DNA of 64,000 nt from CAMCHP01 sp036835325 (GTDB taxonomy: Bacteria > Bacteroidota > Bacteroidia > Flavobacteriales_D > Sanyastnellaceae), in NCBI GenBank assembly GCA_036835325.1, contig DAITMF010000005.1:21060-85059 (forward strand). The letters run 5' to 3'. Of this stretch, positions 44,565 through 52,131 are shown piece after piece. Position numbers and translations under genes: made by a program. The stretch's first letter is position 1. The number at the start of each line of letters is the position of its first letter. The notes under the pieces are model-generated. The model saw only the letters and a list, made by a program, of their open reading frames with translations, had not been told where the DNA came from and searched no databases.

Positions 44565-44876
44565 ATGTTTTTCTTCAAATCCAATTCTGCCGAGAAAGCC
44601 AACCTCAAAGAAGAGATTGCAGGCAACGAAGGCATCGTAGTTGACGTCCGCACAGCCGGCGAAATCGCCGCAGGCAAAGTGCCCGGATCAATCGGTGCCG
44701 ACTGGTTCAGTGGTGAGTTCGTAAACAAAGCCGCCACGTGGGACCCCAACAAGCATTACTACCTCTACTGCCGTTCAGGCGGCCGTAGCAGTGCAGCATG
44801 CGGCTACCTCCGATCGAAAGGTTTCAGCAATGTAACCGATCTCGGGGCGTACAGCAGCATCGCTCACCTGTTTTGA
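44565..44876 (+). CDS. Single-domain rhodanese-like protein
   Basis: A 103-residue rhodanese domain with the active-site loop YLYCRSGGRSSAACG (catalytic Cys69) and the VVDVRTAGEIAAGKVPGSIG strand motif. It can carry sulphane sulphur as a persulfide. The ATG at 44565 is preferred; an ATG at 44544 adds seven residues without family similarity. It starts 63 bases downstream of the Crp-type regulator, with a TTGCACTTTTGCA promoter-like sequence in between, and 45 bases upstream of the persulfide dioxygenase fusion. Confidence 0.92.
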   Translation: MFFFKSNSAEKANLKEEIAGNEGIVVDVRTAGEIAAGKVPGSIGADWFSGEFVNKAATWDPNKHYYLYCRSGGRSSAACGYLRSKGFSNVTDLGAYSSIAHLF

Positions 44877-44921
44877 TTTACTCCTATTTTTTGATTCAAA
44901 CACCTTTTAACACCTACACCC

Positions 44922-46307
44922 ATGGAAGTACAACAGTTGTATACCAAGTGCCTTGCGCACGGCGCCTACTTCATCACATCGAATGGAGAAGCCGCAGTTG
45001 TTGACCCTTTGCGCGAAACCGCGCCCTACCTCGAAATGGCCAAGGAAGCCGGTGTGAAGATCAAGTACATCTTCGAAACCCACTTCCACGCTGATTTCGT
45101 GAGCGGCCACATTGACCTCGCCAAAGCCACCGGCGCAACCATCGTTTTCGGCCCCACCGCAAAAGCCAACTTCGATGCCTACACTGCCGCTGACGGTGAA
45201 ACATTCAAGGTGGGCGACCTTAGCATTGTGGTGCTGCACACTCCCGGTCATACCATGGAGTCAAGCACCTTCTTGATGCGCGATGCCGAAGTAAAAGACG
45301 TGGCCATCTTCACCGGCGACACCCTCTTCTTGGGCGATGTTGGTCGTCCTGACCTCGCTCAAAAAGCAGCCAACATGACCCGCGAAGAGCTGGCAGGTTT
45401 GCTGTTTGATTCACTCCGCAACAAAATCATGCCACTCGCCGATGACATCACCGTGTACCCCGGCCACGGCGAAGGATCGGCCTGCGGCAAGGCCATGTCG
45501 TCAGATACCGTTGACACCTTGGGCAACCAGAAGGCGACCAACTACGCTCTGCGTGCCGACATGACCCGCGAAGAGTTCATTCATGAAGTGACTGATGGCC
45601 TCCTCCCTCCTCCACAGTACTTCCCATCGAATGCGGTGATGAACAAAATGGGCTATGAAAGCTTCGACGCTGTATTGGAGCGCGGCCTCACCGCCCTTAC
45701 TCCTGCCGACTTGGCTTCACGCCTTGCTGAACACGAAAGCTTCATTCTCGACACCCGCAAGCCGGAGGTGTTTGTGAAGGGCTTCATTCCCGGATCAATC
45801 AACATCGGCATCGATGGCGACTTCGCACCTTGGGTGGGAATTCTGCTCAACGACATCAAGAAGCCCGTGTTCATTGTGGCCGACGAAAACCGCTGCGAAG
45901 AAGCCGTAACACGTTTGGCACGTGTAGGCTACGACAACGTACAAGGATGTCTCAAAGGCGGCTTCGACGCCTGGAAAGCAGCAGGGCATGCTGTTGACAC
46001 CATCGCCACAATCAGTGCCGAAGATTTTGTCAAGCAGCGTGAAAACATCGCCGTAGTCGACGTACGTCGCTTTGGAGAATTCGACAAAGGCCACGTAGAA
46101 AACGCGGTGAATGTACCGCTCGACTTCATCTACAGCCAGTTTGACAAACTGCCAAAAACGCCCTTGTACATTCACTGCAAAGGCGGATACCGCTCGGTGG
46201 CTGCCGCATCGGTGCTCCGTGCACAGGGTGTTACTGACATCATCAACGTGGAAGGCGGCTTTGACGCAATGGTGAAAGCCGGACTTCCAGTGGCGGTGCC
46301 GGAATAA
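44922..46307 (+). CDS. Persulfide dioxygenase-like MBL protein fused to two rhodanese domains
   Basis: A 461-residue fusion. Residues 1-240 are an ETHE1/Blh-type metallo-beta-lactamase domain with metal ligands His54, His56, Asp58 (THFHADFVSGH), His110 (HTPGHTMESS), Asp133 (FTGDTLF) and His182 (YPGHGEGS); it is expected to oxidise persulfide to sulfite with iron and oxygen. Rhodanese 1 (about 262-355) lacks the catalytic Cys (FIVADENRCEEA), so it is probably inactive. Rhodanese 2 (about 365-460) has Cys419 in YIHCKGGYRSVAA. The fusion fits sulphide or sulphane-sulphur detoxification together with the single rhodanese and thioredoxin genes nearby. Confidence 0.93.
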   Translation: MEVQQLYTKCLAHGAYFITSNGEAAVVDPLRETAPYLEMAKEAGVKIKYIFETHFHADFVSGHIDLAKATGATIVFGPTAKANFDAYTAADGETFKVGDLSIVVLHTPGHTMESSTFLMRDAEVKDVAIFTGDTLFLGDVGRPDLAQKAANMTREELAGLLFDSLRNKIMPLADDITVYPGHGEGSACGKAMSSDTVDTLGNQKATNYALRADMTREEFIHEVTDGLLPPPQYFPSNAVMNKMGYESFDAVLERGLTALTPADLASRLAEHESFILDTRKPEVFVKGFIPGSINIGIDGDFAPWVGILLNDIKKPVFIVADENRCEEAVTRLARVGYDNVQGCLKGGFDAWKAAGHAVDTIATISAEDFVKQRENIAVVDVRRFGEFDKGHVENAVNVPLDFIYSQFDKLPKTPLYIHCKGGYRSVAAASVLRAQGVTDIINVEGGFDAMVKAGLPVAVPE

Positions 46308-46340
46308 GCCAGGCACGCCACCACACACCGCTTTGGCGTA

Positions 46341-46410
46341 GAACCACCCCCAGTTGGCCTTCTTTTGAGAGGGTAAGTCAAGTCGTTGGCCAACAGAACG
46401 CGGGTGGTTC
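46341..46410. other. Long nested inverted repeat between the sulphur genes and thioredoxin
   Basis: Outer arms GAACCACCC (46341-46349) and GGGTGGTTC (46402-46410) enclose inner arms GTTGGCC (46353-46359) and GGCCAAC (46388-46394), which gives one 70-base hairpin. No T-run follows, so a simple terminator is unlikely; a structured leader, processing site or small RNA is possible. Confidence 0.6.
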
Positions 46411-46483
46411 AAGCGCTAAACCGTTGTTCTTTCGGAGCGCAGTATTGCCCAATTGTTGAATTACCTCACTTCATTGCATAATC

Positions 46484-46786
46484 ATGGCAAAAGAATCATT
46501 CCAAGACATCATCGGGTCTGAAACGCCGGTGCTGATTGACTTCTTCGCAGATTGGTGTGGCCCGTGCAGGGCCATGCAGCCCGAGCTTCAAAAGCTCAGC
46601 ACCGTGCTCGATGAGAAAGCGCGCATTTTGAAAGTGAACGTTGACACCAACCCACAAGCGGCTCAAGCGTTGAAAGTTCGCGGAGTACCCACCCTCATGG
46701 TCTACCAAAAAGGAGAATTGAAATGGCGCGCATCAGGCTACCATACCGCCGATCAGTTGCTTTCGGTGTTGCAACCGCTGCTCTAA
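46484..46786 (+). CDS. trxA: Thioredoxin
   Basis: A 100-residue thioredoxin with the active site FFADWCGPCRAMQPEL and the cis-proline segment VRGVPTLMVYQKGELKW. No signal peptide, so it is cytoplasmic. It probably reduces persulfides or disulfides generated by the upstream rhodanese proteins. The last 64 bases overlap the start of the porin gene, an unusually long overlap. A 176-base region with a long hairpin separates it from the persulfide dioxygenase gene. Confidence 0.94.
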   Translation: MAKESFQDIIGSETPVLIDFFADWCGPCRAMQPELQKLSTVLDEKARILKVNVDTNPQAAQALKVRGVPTLMVYQKGELKWRASGYHTADQLLSVLQPLL

Positions 46787-48159
46787 TTCTGTGGCTTTCG
46801 GCTTCGAGCCTCGAAGCCCAATGCACCGAACCTGATCGCCCCACCGCTTCGGTCGACAGTACCGGCGTGAAATCACTCGCACAGTGGTTTCGTGAAGGGC
46901 ATTTCGGCGGTATGTGGCGCACCCAAATCATGGGCACCTTCCATGAAGAAGGCCTGAGCGATCACTGGGCCAGTGGCACAGCCTTTCGCTTGCACTATGT
47001 TACATCTTCCCTGCGGGGATGGTCGATTGGTGTGGCGGGCCAGTTTGGCTACGCCCTCGCCATGTCAGACCTTGAGGGTGCCGACCAACTCACCGGCCAA
47101 CGGGCGCGCTTTGAACTGCACATGTTCGACATTGAAGACCCGACCAACCGAAAAGACTTCGACCGCCTCGAAAACCTCACACTCAACAAAACCTGGAAAC
47201 GCGGCGCAGCAATGTTCGGTCGCTTCTCGTTCGAATCGCCCTTTGTGAACGGACAAGACAGCCGCTTGAAAGCAAACGCGTTTTCAGGTCTTACCGGGAA
47301 AATTTTTCTCGACAAACGGTTTCACCACATGGTCACTGCGGCTGTGATTACGGGCATCTCGCCACGGGGTACGGTGAGGTGGTTTGGAATGGACGAAGGG
47401 CTTGGCCTGCTTGACAATGGCCTCCGACCCGATGGTTTGTCGGCCGACTATGAGCACCGCCTGCAAACACGCGGGTTGATTGTTGTTGGCTACCAGCACT
47501 TCGGCAAAGAGCTCGATACCGAAATCTGGTACCACCATGCCGACAACCTGTTCGCCATGACCTACGGCAAAACCTCGGTACACTTTGGCAACTCTGATGA
47601 ATGGAACCTTGGCCTTGAAGGCCTCGTGCAATCAAAGCTTGGAAACGGTGGCAGTGAACACTACGAACATCGGTACTACTACAACGACGATGTTGCCATT
47701 CTTGCCGGTGGAAGGCTGCACCGCACTACCGGGAAACTTGGCTACGAACTTGCCGGTTTGTTCTCCGTTGGCAGTGGCACCTACCTGTTCCCGCGAGAGT
47801 GGGGCCGTGAACGGTTTTTTACGAGCGTTCCGAGGGCACGGGTTGAAGGCCTGGGGCAGTTTCAAGAAATCGCAGCACAGGTTGATGTTTGTCCGACCAG
47901 TCGTGTAAAAACATTGCTCACCCTTGCTTACGTCAATGTCGATGACAAGAGCGATGCCTTGCACAACAAGTACAGCCTTATCGACCATTACCTCATCAAC
48001 GGAGAAGTGCAAGTGAAAGGCGGAAAAATTCTCGAAAACTGCGATTTTCGATTCATCGCGGCAGCGCATTACCCGGCCGATGGCAACTACACTGCGCAAG
48101 ACCTCTATTACAAGGCACAGTTTTTGCATTTGAGTGCACAGATGGACATGCACTTCTAG
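46723..48159 (+). CDS. Outer-membrane porin-like beta-barrel protein
   Basis: A 478-residue protein with a basic N-terminus and a signal peptide (VATAALILWLSASSLEAQ, ending about residue 32). The mature sequence is a chain of amphipathic strands with aromatic girdles (for example FRLHYVTSSLRGWSIGVAGQ, TLNKTWKRGAAMFGRFSFE) and ends in the outer-membrane phenylalanine (LSAQMDMHF). It resembles OprD/OprB-type porins of Bacteroidota, but the subfamily is uncertain. The start lies 64 bases inside the thioredoxin gene; no internal alternative start keeps the signal peptide, so the overlap is accepted. Substrate unknown. Confidence 0.8.
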   Translation: MARIRLPYRRSVAFGVATAALILWLSASSLEAQCTEPDRPTASVDSTGVKSLAQWFREGHFGGMWRTQIMGTFHEEGLSDHWASGTAFRLHYVTSSLRGWSIGVAGQFGYALAMSDLEGADQLTGQRARFELHMFDIEDPTNRKDFDRLENLTLNKTWKRGAAMFGRFSFESPFVNGQDSRLKANAFSGLTGKIFLDKRFHHMVTAAVITGISPRGTVRWFGMDEGLGLLDNGLRPDGLSADYEHRLQTRGLIVVGYQHFGKELDTEIWYHHADNLFAMTYGKTSVHFGNSDEWNLGLEGLVQSKLGNGGSEHYEHRYYYNDDVAILAGGRLHRTTGKLGYELAGLFSVGSGTYLFPREWGRERFFTSVPRARVEGLGQFQEIAAQVDVCPTSRVKTLLTLAYVNVDDKSDALHNKYSLIDHYLINGEVQVKGGKILENCDFRFIAAAHYPADGNYTAQDLYYKAQFLHLSAQMDMHF

Positions 48160-48166
48160 TGGATTG

Positions 48167-48175
48167 GGATGGATG
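48167..48175 (+). repeat. Dispersed word GGATGGATG (one of at least 15 sites)
   Basis: GGATGGATG occurs on the plus strand at 2167, 7843, 24228, 29933, 33860, 37360, 38756, 48167 and 49231, and as CATCCATCC at 19876, 33016, 38326, 43418, 51181 and 57051 (doubled to 57063). Eight-base versions lie at 13000, 31846 and 50299. Most are preceded on the G strand by a T-rich stretch and up to three G residues. Sites are in genes of both orientations and in four consecutive intergenic regions (48.2-51.2 kb). Confidence 0.8.
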
Positions 48176-48201
48176 CAATTCTCTTTGCATATTGCATCCA
48201 T
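48169..48201. promoter_or_regulatory. Perfect 11-bp inverted repeat upstream of the asparaginase gene
   Basis: ATGGATGCAAT (48169-48179) and ATTGCATCCAT (48191-48201) with an 11-base spacer. It lies between the porin stop and the ATG at 48216, has no T-run, and overlaps a dispersed GGATGGATG word. It could be an operator or a hairpin at the mRNA 3' end. Confidence 0.55.
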
Positions 48202-48215
48202 ACTAGACCTCATCC

Positions 48216-49214
48216 ATGACCACACGAAGAAGCTTCTTGAAACGCACCGGAGCCATTGCGGGTGCAGCGGCACTTTCTCCTCTCGCAGCATGTACGGGAG
48301 CACAAGGTGAACATCCGGCGGAAGCCGAAAAACCCGCCGTTCCATACACCAAAGGATTGGTCATCAGCACCTGGATTCATGGTATTGAGGCCAATGCGGC
48401 AGCTTGGACCGTGCTTCAAAACGGCGGCAAAGCCGTTGATGCGGCTGAAGGCGGCGTGCGCGTCACCGAAGCCGACCCAACGGGCCAAAGCGTGGGCATT
48501 GGCGGCCTCCCCGACCGCGACGGCAATGTGACCCTCGATGCCTGCATCATGGACCACAACGGAAACGCCGGGGCCGTGTGCTATCTGAAAGAGATTATGC
48601 ACCCCATTTCGGTGGCACGAAAGGTGATGGACGATACCCCGCACGTGATGCTCGCAGGAGATGGCGCGCTGCGTTTTGCCCTCGAAAACGGCTTCGAACG
48701 CACCAATCTGCTCACTCCCGAATCGGAGGCTGCGTGGCGAAAATGGCTCGAAACGGCAGAGTACAACCCCATCATCAACGTTGAAAACCACGACACCATT
48801 GGCCTCATCGCCATGGATTTTGACGGCGACCTATCGGGCGCTTGCACCACGAGCGGATTGGCGTACAAAATGGCCGGACGTGTCGGCGACAGTCCGATCA
48901 TCGGCGCAGGACTTTTCGTTGACAATGAAGTGGGCGCAGCCACAGCAACAGGTTTGGGCGAATTGGTAATGAAAACATTGGGCTCGTTTTTAATCGTCGA
49001 ACTGATGCGCCAGGGCGCCACACCGCAAGAAGCCTGCGAAGAAGGCATTCGCCGCATTGCCGCGAAAAACGACGTTTCGAACATGCAGGTGGGCTACCTC
49101 GCAGTGAACAAAGCCGGTGAAATTGGCGCATTTGCCATTCATCCTGGCTTCAATTATGCCTTGCAAAAAGACGGCGAAAACCGAATGGCCGATGCCCCAT
49201 CGCTGCTCGGTTAA
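48216..49214 (+). CDS. N4-(beta-N-acetylglucosaminyl)-L-asparaginase, Tat lipoprotein
   Basis: Glycosylasparaginase of 332 residues that cleaves the GlcNAc-Asn bond of glycoproteins. The N-terminus has a twin-arginine signal (MTTRRSFLKRTGAIAGAAAL) with a lipobox LAACTG (Cys about 26), so the folded enzyme should be exported and lipid-anchored. Precursor self-cleavage is expected before Thr194 in ENHDTIGLIAMD, which becomes the N-terminal nucleophile. IGGLPDRDGNVTLDACIMD and GAATATGLGELVMKT complete the family pattern. Related periplasmic enzymes act in N-glycan degradation in Bacteroidota. Confidence 0.93.
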   Translation: MTTRRSFLKRTGAIAGAAALSPLAACTGAQGEHPAEAEKPAVPYTKGLVISTWIHGIEANAAAWTVLQNGGKAVDAAEGGVRVTEADPTGQSVGIGGLPDRDGNVTLDACIMDHNGNAGAVCYLKEIMHPISVARKVMDDTPHVMLAGDGALRFALENGFERTNLLTPESEAAWRKWLETAEYNPIINVENHDTIGLIAMDFDGDLSGACTTSGLAYKMAGRVGDSPIIGAGLFVDNEVGAATATGLGELVMKTLGSFLIVELMRQGATPQEACEEGIRRIAAKNDVSNMQVGYLAVNKAGEIGAFAIHPGFNYALQKDGENRMADAPSLLG

Positions 49215-49238
49215 GTTTTGTCTTTTTTTTGGATGGAT

Positions 49239-49250
49239 GCGCAATTGCGC
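49239..49250. promoter_or_regulatory. 12-bp palindrome GCGCAATTGCGC near the -33 region
   Basis: Perfect palindrome directly after a GGATGGATG word and 12 bases before the -7 box of the prenyltransferase gene, a position suitable for a repressor operator. Symmetry is seen directly; function is inferred. Confidence 0.45.
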
Positions 49251-49262
49251 CCTCCGATTGCG

Positions 49263-49270
49263 TAGGTTTG
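49263..49270 (+). promoter_or_regulatory. -7 box TAGGTTTG abutting the start codon
   Basis: Matches TAnnTTTG; the ATG at 49275 begins four bases later, so transcription should start at or very near the start codon (leaderless mRNA). Confidence 0.6.
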
Positions 49271-49274
49271 AGCC

Positions 49275-50252
49275 ATGAACACGCTGGTCGCCTTCATCCG
49301 GCTTATTCGTCCGCTTAACCTGCTCATCGTCGTCTTCACGATGTACGCCATGCGGTGGGGAGTGTTGCACGCCATGCTTGTGCACGAAGGACAGCGCCTG
49401 CCCTTTCATTTCTCGGAATTGCATTTCGCACTCACCGTGCTGGTGGTGGTGCTCGTGGCCGCGGCGGGCAACATGATCAACGATTACTTCGACCTCAAGG
49501 TTGACCGTGTCAACAAGCCCGAGCGCGTGATTGTGGGCCGCAGTGTAAAGCGCCGTGTGGTAATGGTTGCCCACCATGGCTTTAACATCGTAGCCACTGC
49601 GCTTGCAGCCTACGTTGGGTGGAAGAATGGTTTGCCTGAGGCCGTGTGGCTGCCCGTAATCATGGCCGCATTGCTTTGGTTTTATTCGCTGCTGTTCAAA
49701 AAACGCGTTTGGATTGGCAACTTCTTGGTGGCGATTATGGTGGCCATTGTGCCGCTCTGGGCGGGCGTGTTTGAAATCCCCCAGCTCGGGGCTGAAATTA
49801 CCCGTCTTGGTGGCGATGGCACACGCTTTGCGTTTCACAGTTGGCGGTGGATTTTCGGCTTCGCCGGATTTGCCTTTTGGACGACCCTCATCCGCGAGAT
49901 TCAGAAAGACATTGAAGACCAAAAGGGCGATGAGCAAGCCGGCTACAAAACCATTCCGATCGTTTGGGGCCGACGTGGAGCGGGCAACTACCTCAATTTG
50001 CTCTTTGGAATCTTGTTTGCGGCGCTGCTCATCTCTACCTGGGAGATCAGCCGCCAATTGAGCGATTCTGCCCTTGAAACGGTGTTCTTCGCCATGGTCG
50101 GCGCCGGAATAGGCCTCCCCGCCGGCTTATCGTGGTACCTCACCTTAACTGCCACATCGCGCGCCGATTACGGCCGCGCCAGCCGTTGGAGCAAGCTCAC
50201 CATGGCAGGTGGCATTCTGATTGGCGCTTGCATGCCGTTTTGGTACATTTAA
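49275..50252 (+). CDS. UbiA-family prenyltransferase (geranylgeranylglycerol-phosphate transferase-like)
   Basis: A 325-residue integral membrane protein with about eight to nine helices and the two aspartate-rich motifs of the UbiA superfamily: GNMINDYFDLKVDRVNKPER (first) and REIQKDIEDQKGDEQAGYKT (second). These bind prenyl diphosphate through magnesium. The R-P-L-N-L-L start and the VGRSVKRR segment fit the Bacteroidota subgroup often annotated as geranylgeranylglycerol-phosphate geranylgeranyltransferase, but the acceptor is unknown. It uses the same isoprenoid pool as the carotenoid operon. Confidence 0.88.
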   Translation: MNTLVAFIRLIRPLNLLIVVFTMYAMRWGVLHAMLVHEGQRLPFHFSELHFALTVLVVVLVAAAGNMINDYFDLKVDRVNKPERVIVGRSVKRRVVMVAHHGFNIVATALAAYVGWKNGLPEAVWLPVIMAALLWFYSLLFKKRVWIGNFLVAIMVAIVPLWAGVFEIPQLGAEITRLGGDGTRFAFHSWRWIFGFAGFAFWTTLIREIQKDIEDQKGDEQAGYKTIPIVWGRRGAGNYLNLLFGILFAALLISTWEISRQLSDSALETVFFAMVGAGIGLPAGLSWYLTLTATSRADYGRASRWSKLTMAGGILIGACMPFWYI

Positions 50253-50366
50253 CATTACCGTAGGGTAACACCGGGCACCACATCAGGCACTGCATTTAAT
50301 CCATCCATAAAATAGGCTTAAGGCCTGAAGCACAGTTGCATCGCACCTTTGAAAAAACCATCGGTG

Positions 50367-51164
50367 ATGAAGCGCAACGTGGACATTTTAGTGCTTTCTG
50401 ACCTCCATTTGGGAACCTTCGGCTGCAAAGCACGCGAGCTCAATCGCTACCTCAGCTCCGTTGAGCCCGGCATGGTCATACTCAACGGCGACATTTTCGA
50501 CATGTGGAATTTCAAGAAGAAGCACTTTCCTGAAACCCACATGCGCATAGTGAAACAGCTGCTCCGCATGTCAGAGCGTATACCTGTTTACTACATCACC
50601 GGCAACCACGACGAGGCCCTTCGCAGGTACACACCGTTCAGCATGGGCAACATGCACGTGGTTGATCAACTTGAGCTCACCATTGATGGCGAGAAGTACT
50701 GGTTTTTCCATGGCGACATCTTTGATGCTTCGATGCAATACGCCAAATGGCTCGCCAAATTGGGCGGATGGGGTTACGACCTTTTGATTTTGACCAACCA
50801 CCACGTTAACCGCGTGTTACGCTTCTTGGGCAAACCGCGCATGTCGTTCTCAAAGCGCATCAAGAACAGCGTCAAGAAAGCCGTCCGCTACGTGTCTGAT
50901 TTCGAGGTGACTGCTGCTGAAATCGCTATGGAGAAAGGCTTTTCGTATGTTGTGTGTGGCCACATCCACCAGCCGCAGATGCGCATGGTGGGCACCGGCA
51001 AACAGAAAGTACGCTACATGAACTCAGGCGACTGGATTGAGAACCTTTCGGCGCTTGAACTCTACGAAGGCAATTGGCACTTGTACAGCTACGACGCCGA
51101 AGAATTTGCCGAGCAGGAAATCATCGACCGTTGGTCATCGCTCTTGAAGCGGGTACCCGCGTAA
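50367..51164 (+). CDS. LpxH-like UDP-2,3-diacylglucosamine diphosphatase / metallophosphoesterase
   Basis: A 265-residue calcineurin-type phosphoesterase with motifs DLHLGTFGC, NGDIFDMWN, TGNHDEALRRY and CGHIHQPQMRMVG, which together form the di-metal site. Bacteroidota proteins of this length act as LpxH analogues in lipid A synthesis, hydrolysing UDP-2,3-diacylglucosamine, or on unknown phosphoesters. The ATG at 50367 is preferred over a TTG at 50349; a CACCTTTG sequence at 50344-50351 may be its -7 box. Convergent with the inositol-phosphatase-like gene. Confidence 0.87.
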   Translation: MKRNVDILVLSDLHLGTFGCKARELNRYLSSVEPGMVILNGDIFDMWNFKKKHFPETHMRIVKQLLRMSERIPVYYITGNHDEALRRYTPFSMGNMHVVDQLELTIDGEKYWFFHGDIFDASMQYAKWLAKLGGWGYDLLILTNHHVNRVLRFLGKPRMSFSKRIKNSVKKAVRYVSDFEVTAAEIAMEKGFSYVVCGHIHQPQMRMVGTGKQKVRYMNSGDWIENLSALELYEGNWHLYSYDAEEFAEQEIIDRWSSLLKRVPA

Positions 51165-51213
51165 AGACGATCGCAGCGCACATCCATCCCCATATAAAAA
51201 AGAAAGAAAGCGA

Positions 51214-52029
51214 CTAACGCATTTCGGCTGCGAGACCCAAGTGCTGCAGCAACTCGTTGTGCACCTTGCCGTTGGTTGCTACCACGAATTCTGACGTTTC
51301 GTTGGGCTTTTGGCCATTGAGGTCGGTCACCTTGCCTCCGGCATGGCTCACGAGCATGAGTCCGGGCAAAATGCGAAAGTAATCAGGTTGTCCGATCACC
51401 ATTGCAGTGAGGTTGCCATTGGCCACCATGCTTAAGCCGTACAAATCACTGCCCGGGATCATGGTGCGTACCGGTGTTGCCATCACACGAAAAAAGGTAT
51501 TGAGGATGTTGCTTCCACGTTCATCGTAACGGCCGCGATACGCCAAGCCCAAATAGCTTTCGTGAAGTGAGCGAATGGCATTGACCGAAGTCTGTTGGTT
51601 ATTGCGCTTGAGGGCCTTGCCTTCTTCTGCGAAGAAGAGTTGATTGTAATACGGGTTGTACACCCCGGCAAACACCGGTTCGTTGTTTCGGGTAACAGCG
51701 ATGCCGAGTGCATAATTCGGCATGCCGTACACATAGCCTTCACCGCCGTCAAGGTGCACCAGTACAATGGCAAACCCATCAATCTCGTAAGTGCTGCAAA
51801 ACACATCATCATTGACGGCATTTACAGGCAGGATATCACGAATTACACCTGCCATTTGTTGACCGGCGAAGAGCGCCGTCGACTGCACCAAATCAGAAGG
51901 TTTCTCATCGGCCGGACGTTCAACTGCGCGGTTGACCAAGCCCTTTCCGGCAGCGATAATCGCCTTGCGGCAAACCTTTTTCAGTAGGGCTGTATTCACA
52001 GGGCAAATCACGCAATCGCATGTTCTCAA
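51214..52029 (-). CDS. Inositol monophosphatase-fold protein with missing metal ligands
   Basis: A 271-residue protein of the IMPase/CysQ superfamily. Fold landmarks are recognisable: YVYGMPNYALGIAVT, EPVFAGVYNPYYNQLFFAEE and the C-terminal SHAGGKVTDLNGQKP. However, the first metal motif, normally DPIDGT, reads VHLDGG (about residues 91-96), and the second, normally W-D-x-A-A-G, reads YFRILPGLMLVSHAGG, so two metal-binding aspartates are missing. The upstream GEE motif is also not visible. It may be a pseudoenzyme or bind another ligand. The N-terminus is rich in Cys and the start is uncertain. Confidence 0.75.
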   Translation of the reverse strand: MRTCDCVICPVNTALLKKVCRKAIIAAGKGLVNRAVERPADEKPSDLVQSTALFAGQQMAGVIRDILPVNAVNDDVFCSTYEIDGFAIVLVHLDGGEGYVYGMPNYALGIAVTRNNEPVFAGVYNPYYNQLFFAEEGKALKRNNQQTSVNAIRSLHESYLGLAYRGRYDERGSNILNTFFRVMATPVRTMIPGSDLYGLSMVANGNLTAMVIGQPDYFRILPGLMLVSHAGGKVTDLNGQKPNETSEFVVATNGKVHNELLQHLGLAAEMR

Positions 52030-52131
52030 GAGGTTAGTTTCGCGTTATCTTAGTTTAACCGACGGGTTAATCTTTTCCAAAATCGAGTGCGCTGCATGAG
52101 AGCATTGCAACGAGCGGTGTACAATTGCTGC

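Noticed and set aside
48990..50057. 355-codon open frame on the minus strand across the asparaginase end and prenyltransferase gene
   Set aside because: Antisense shadow of two well-supported genes; histidine- and arginine-rich, no motif, no promoter.
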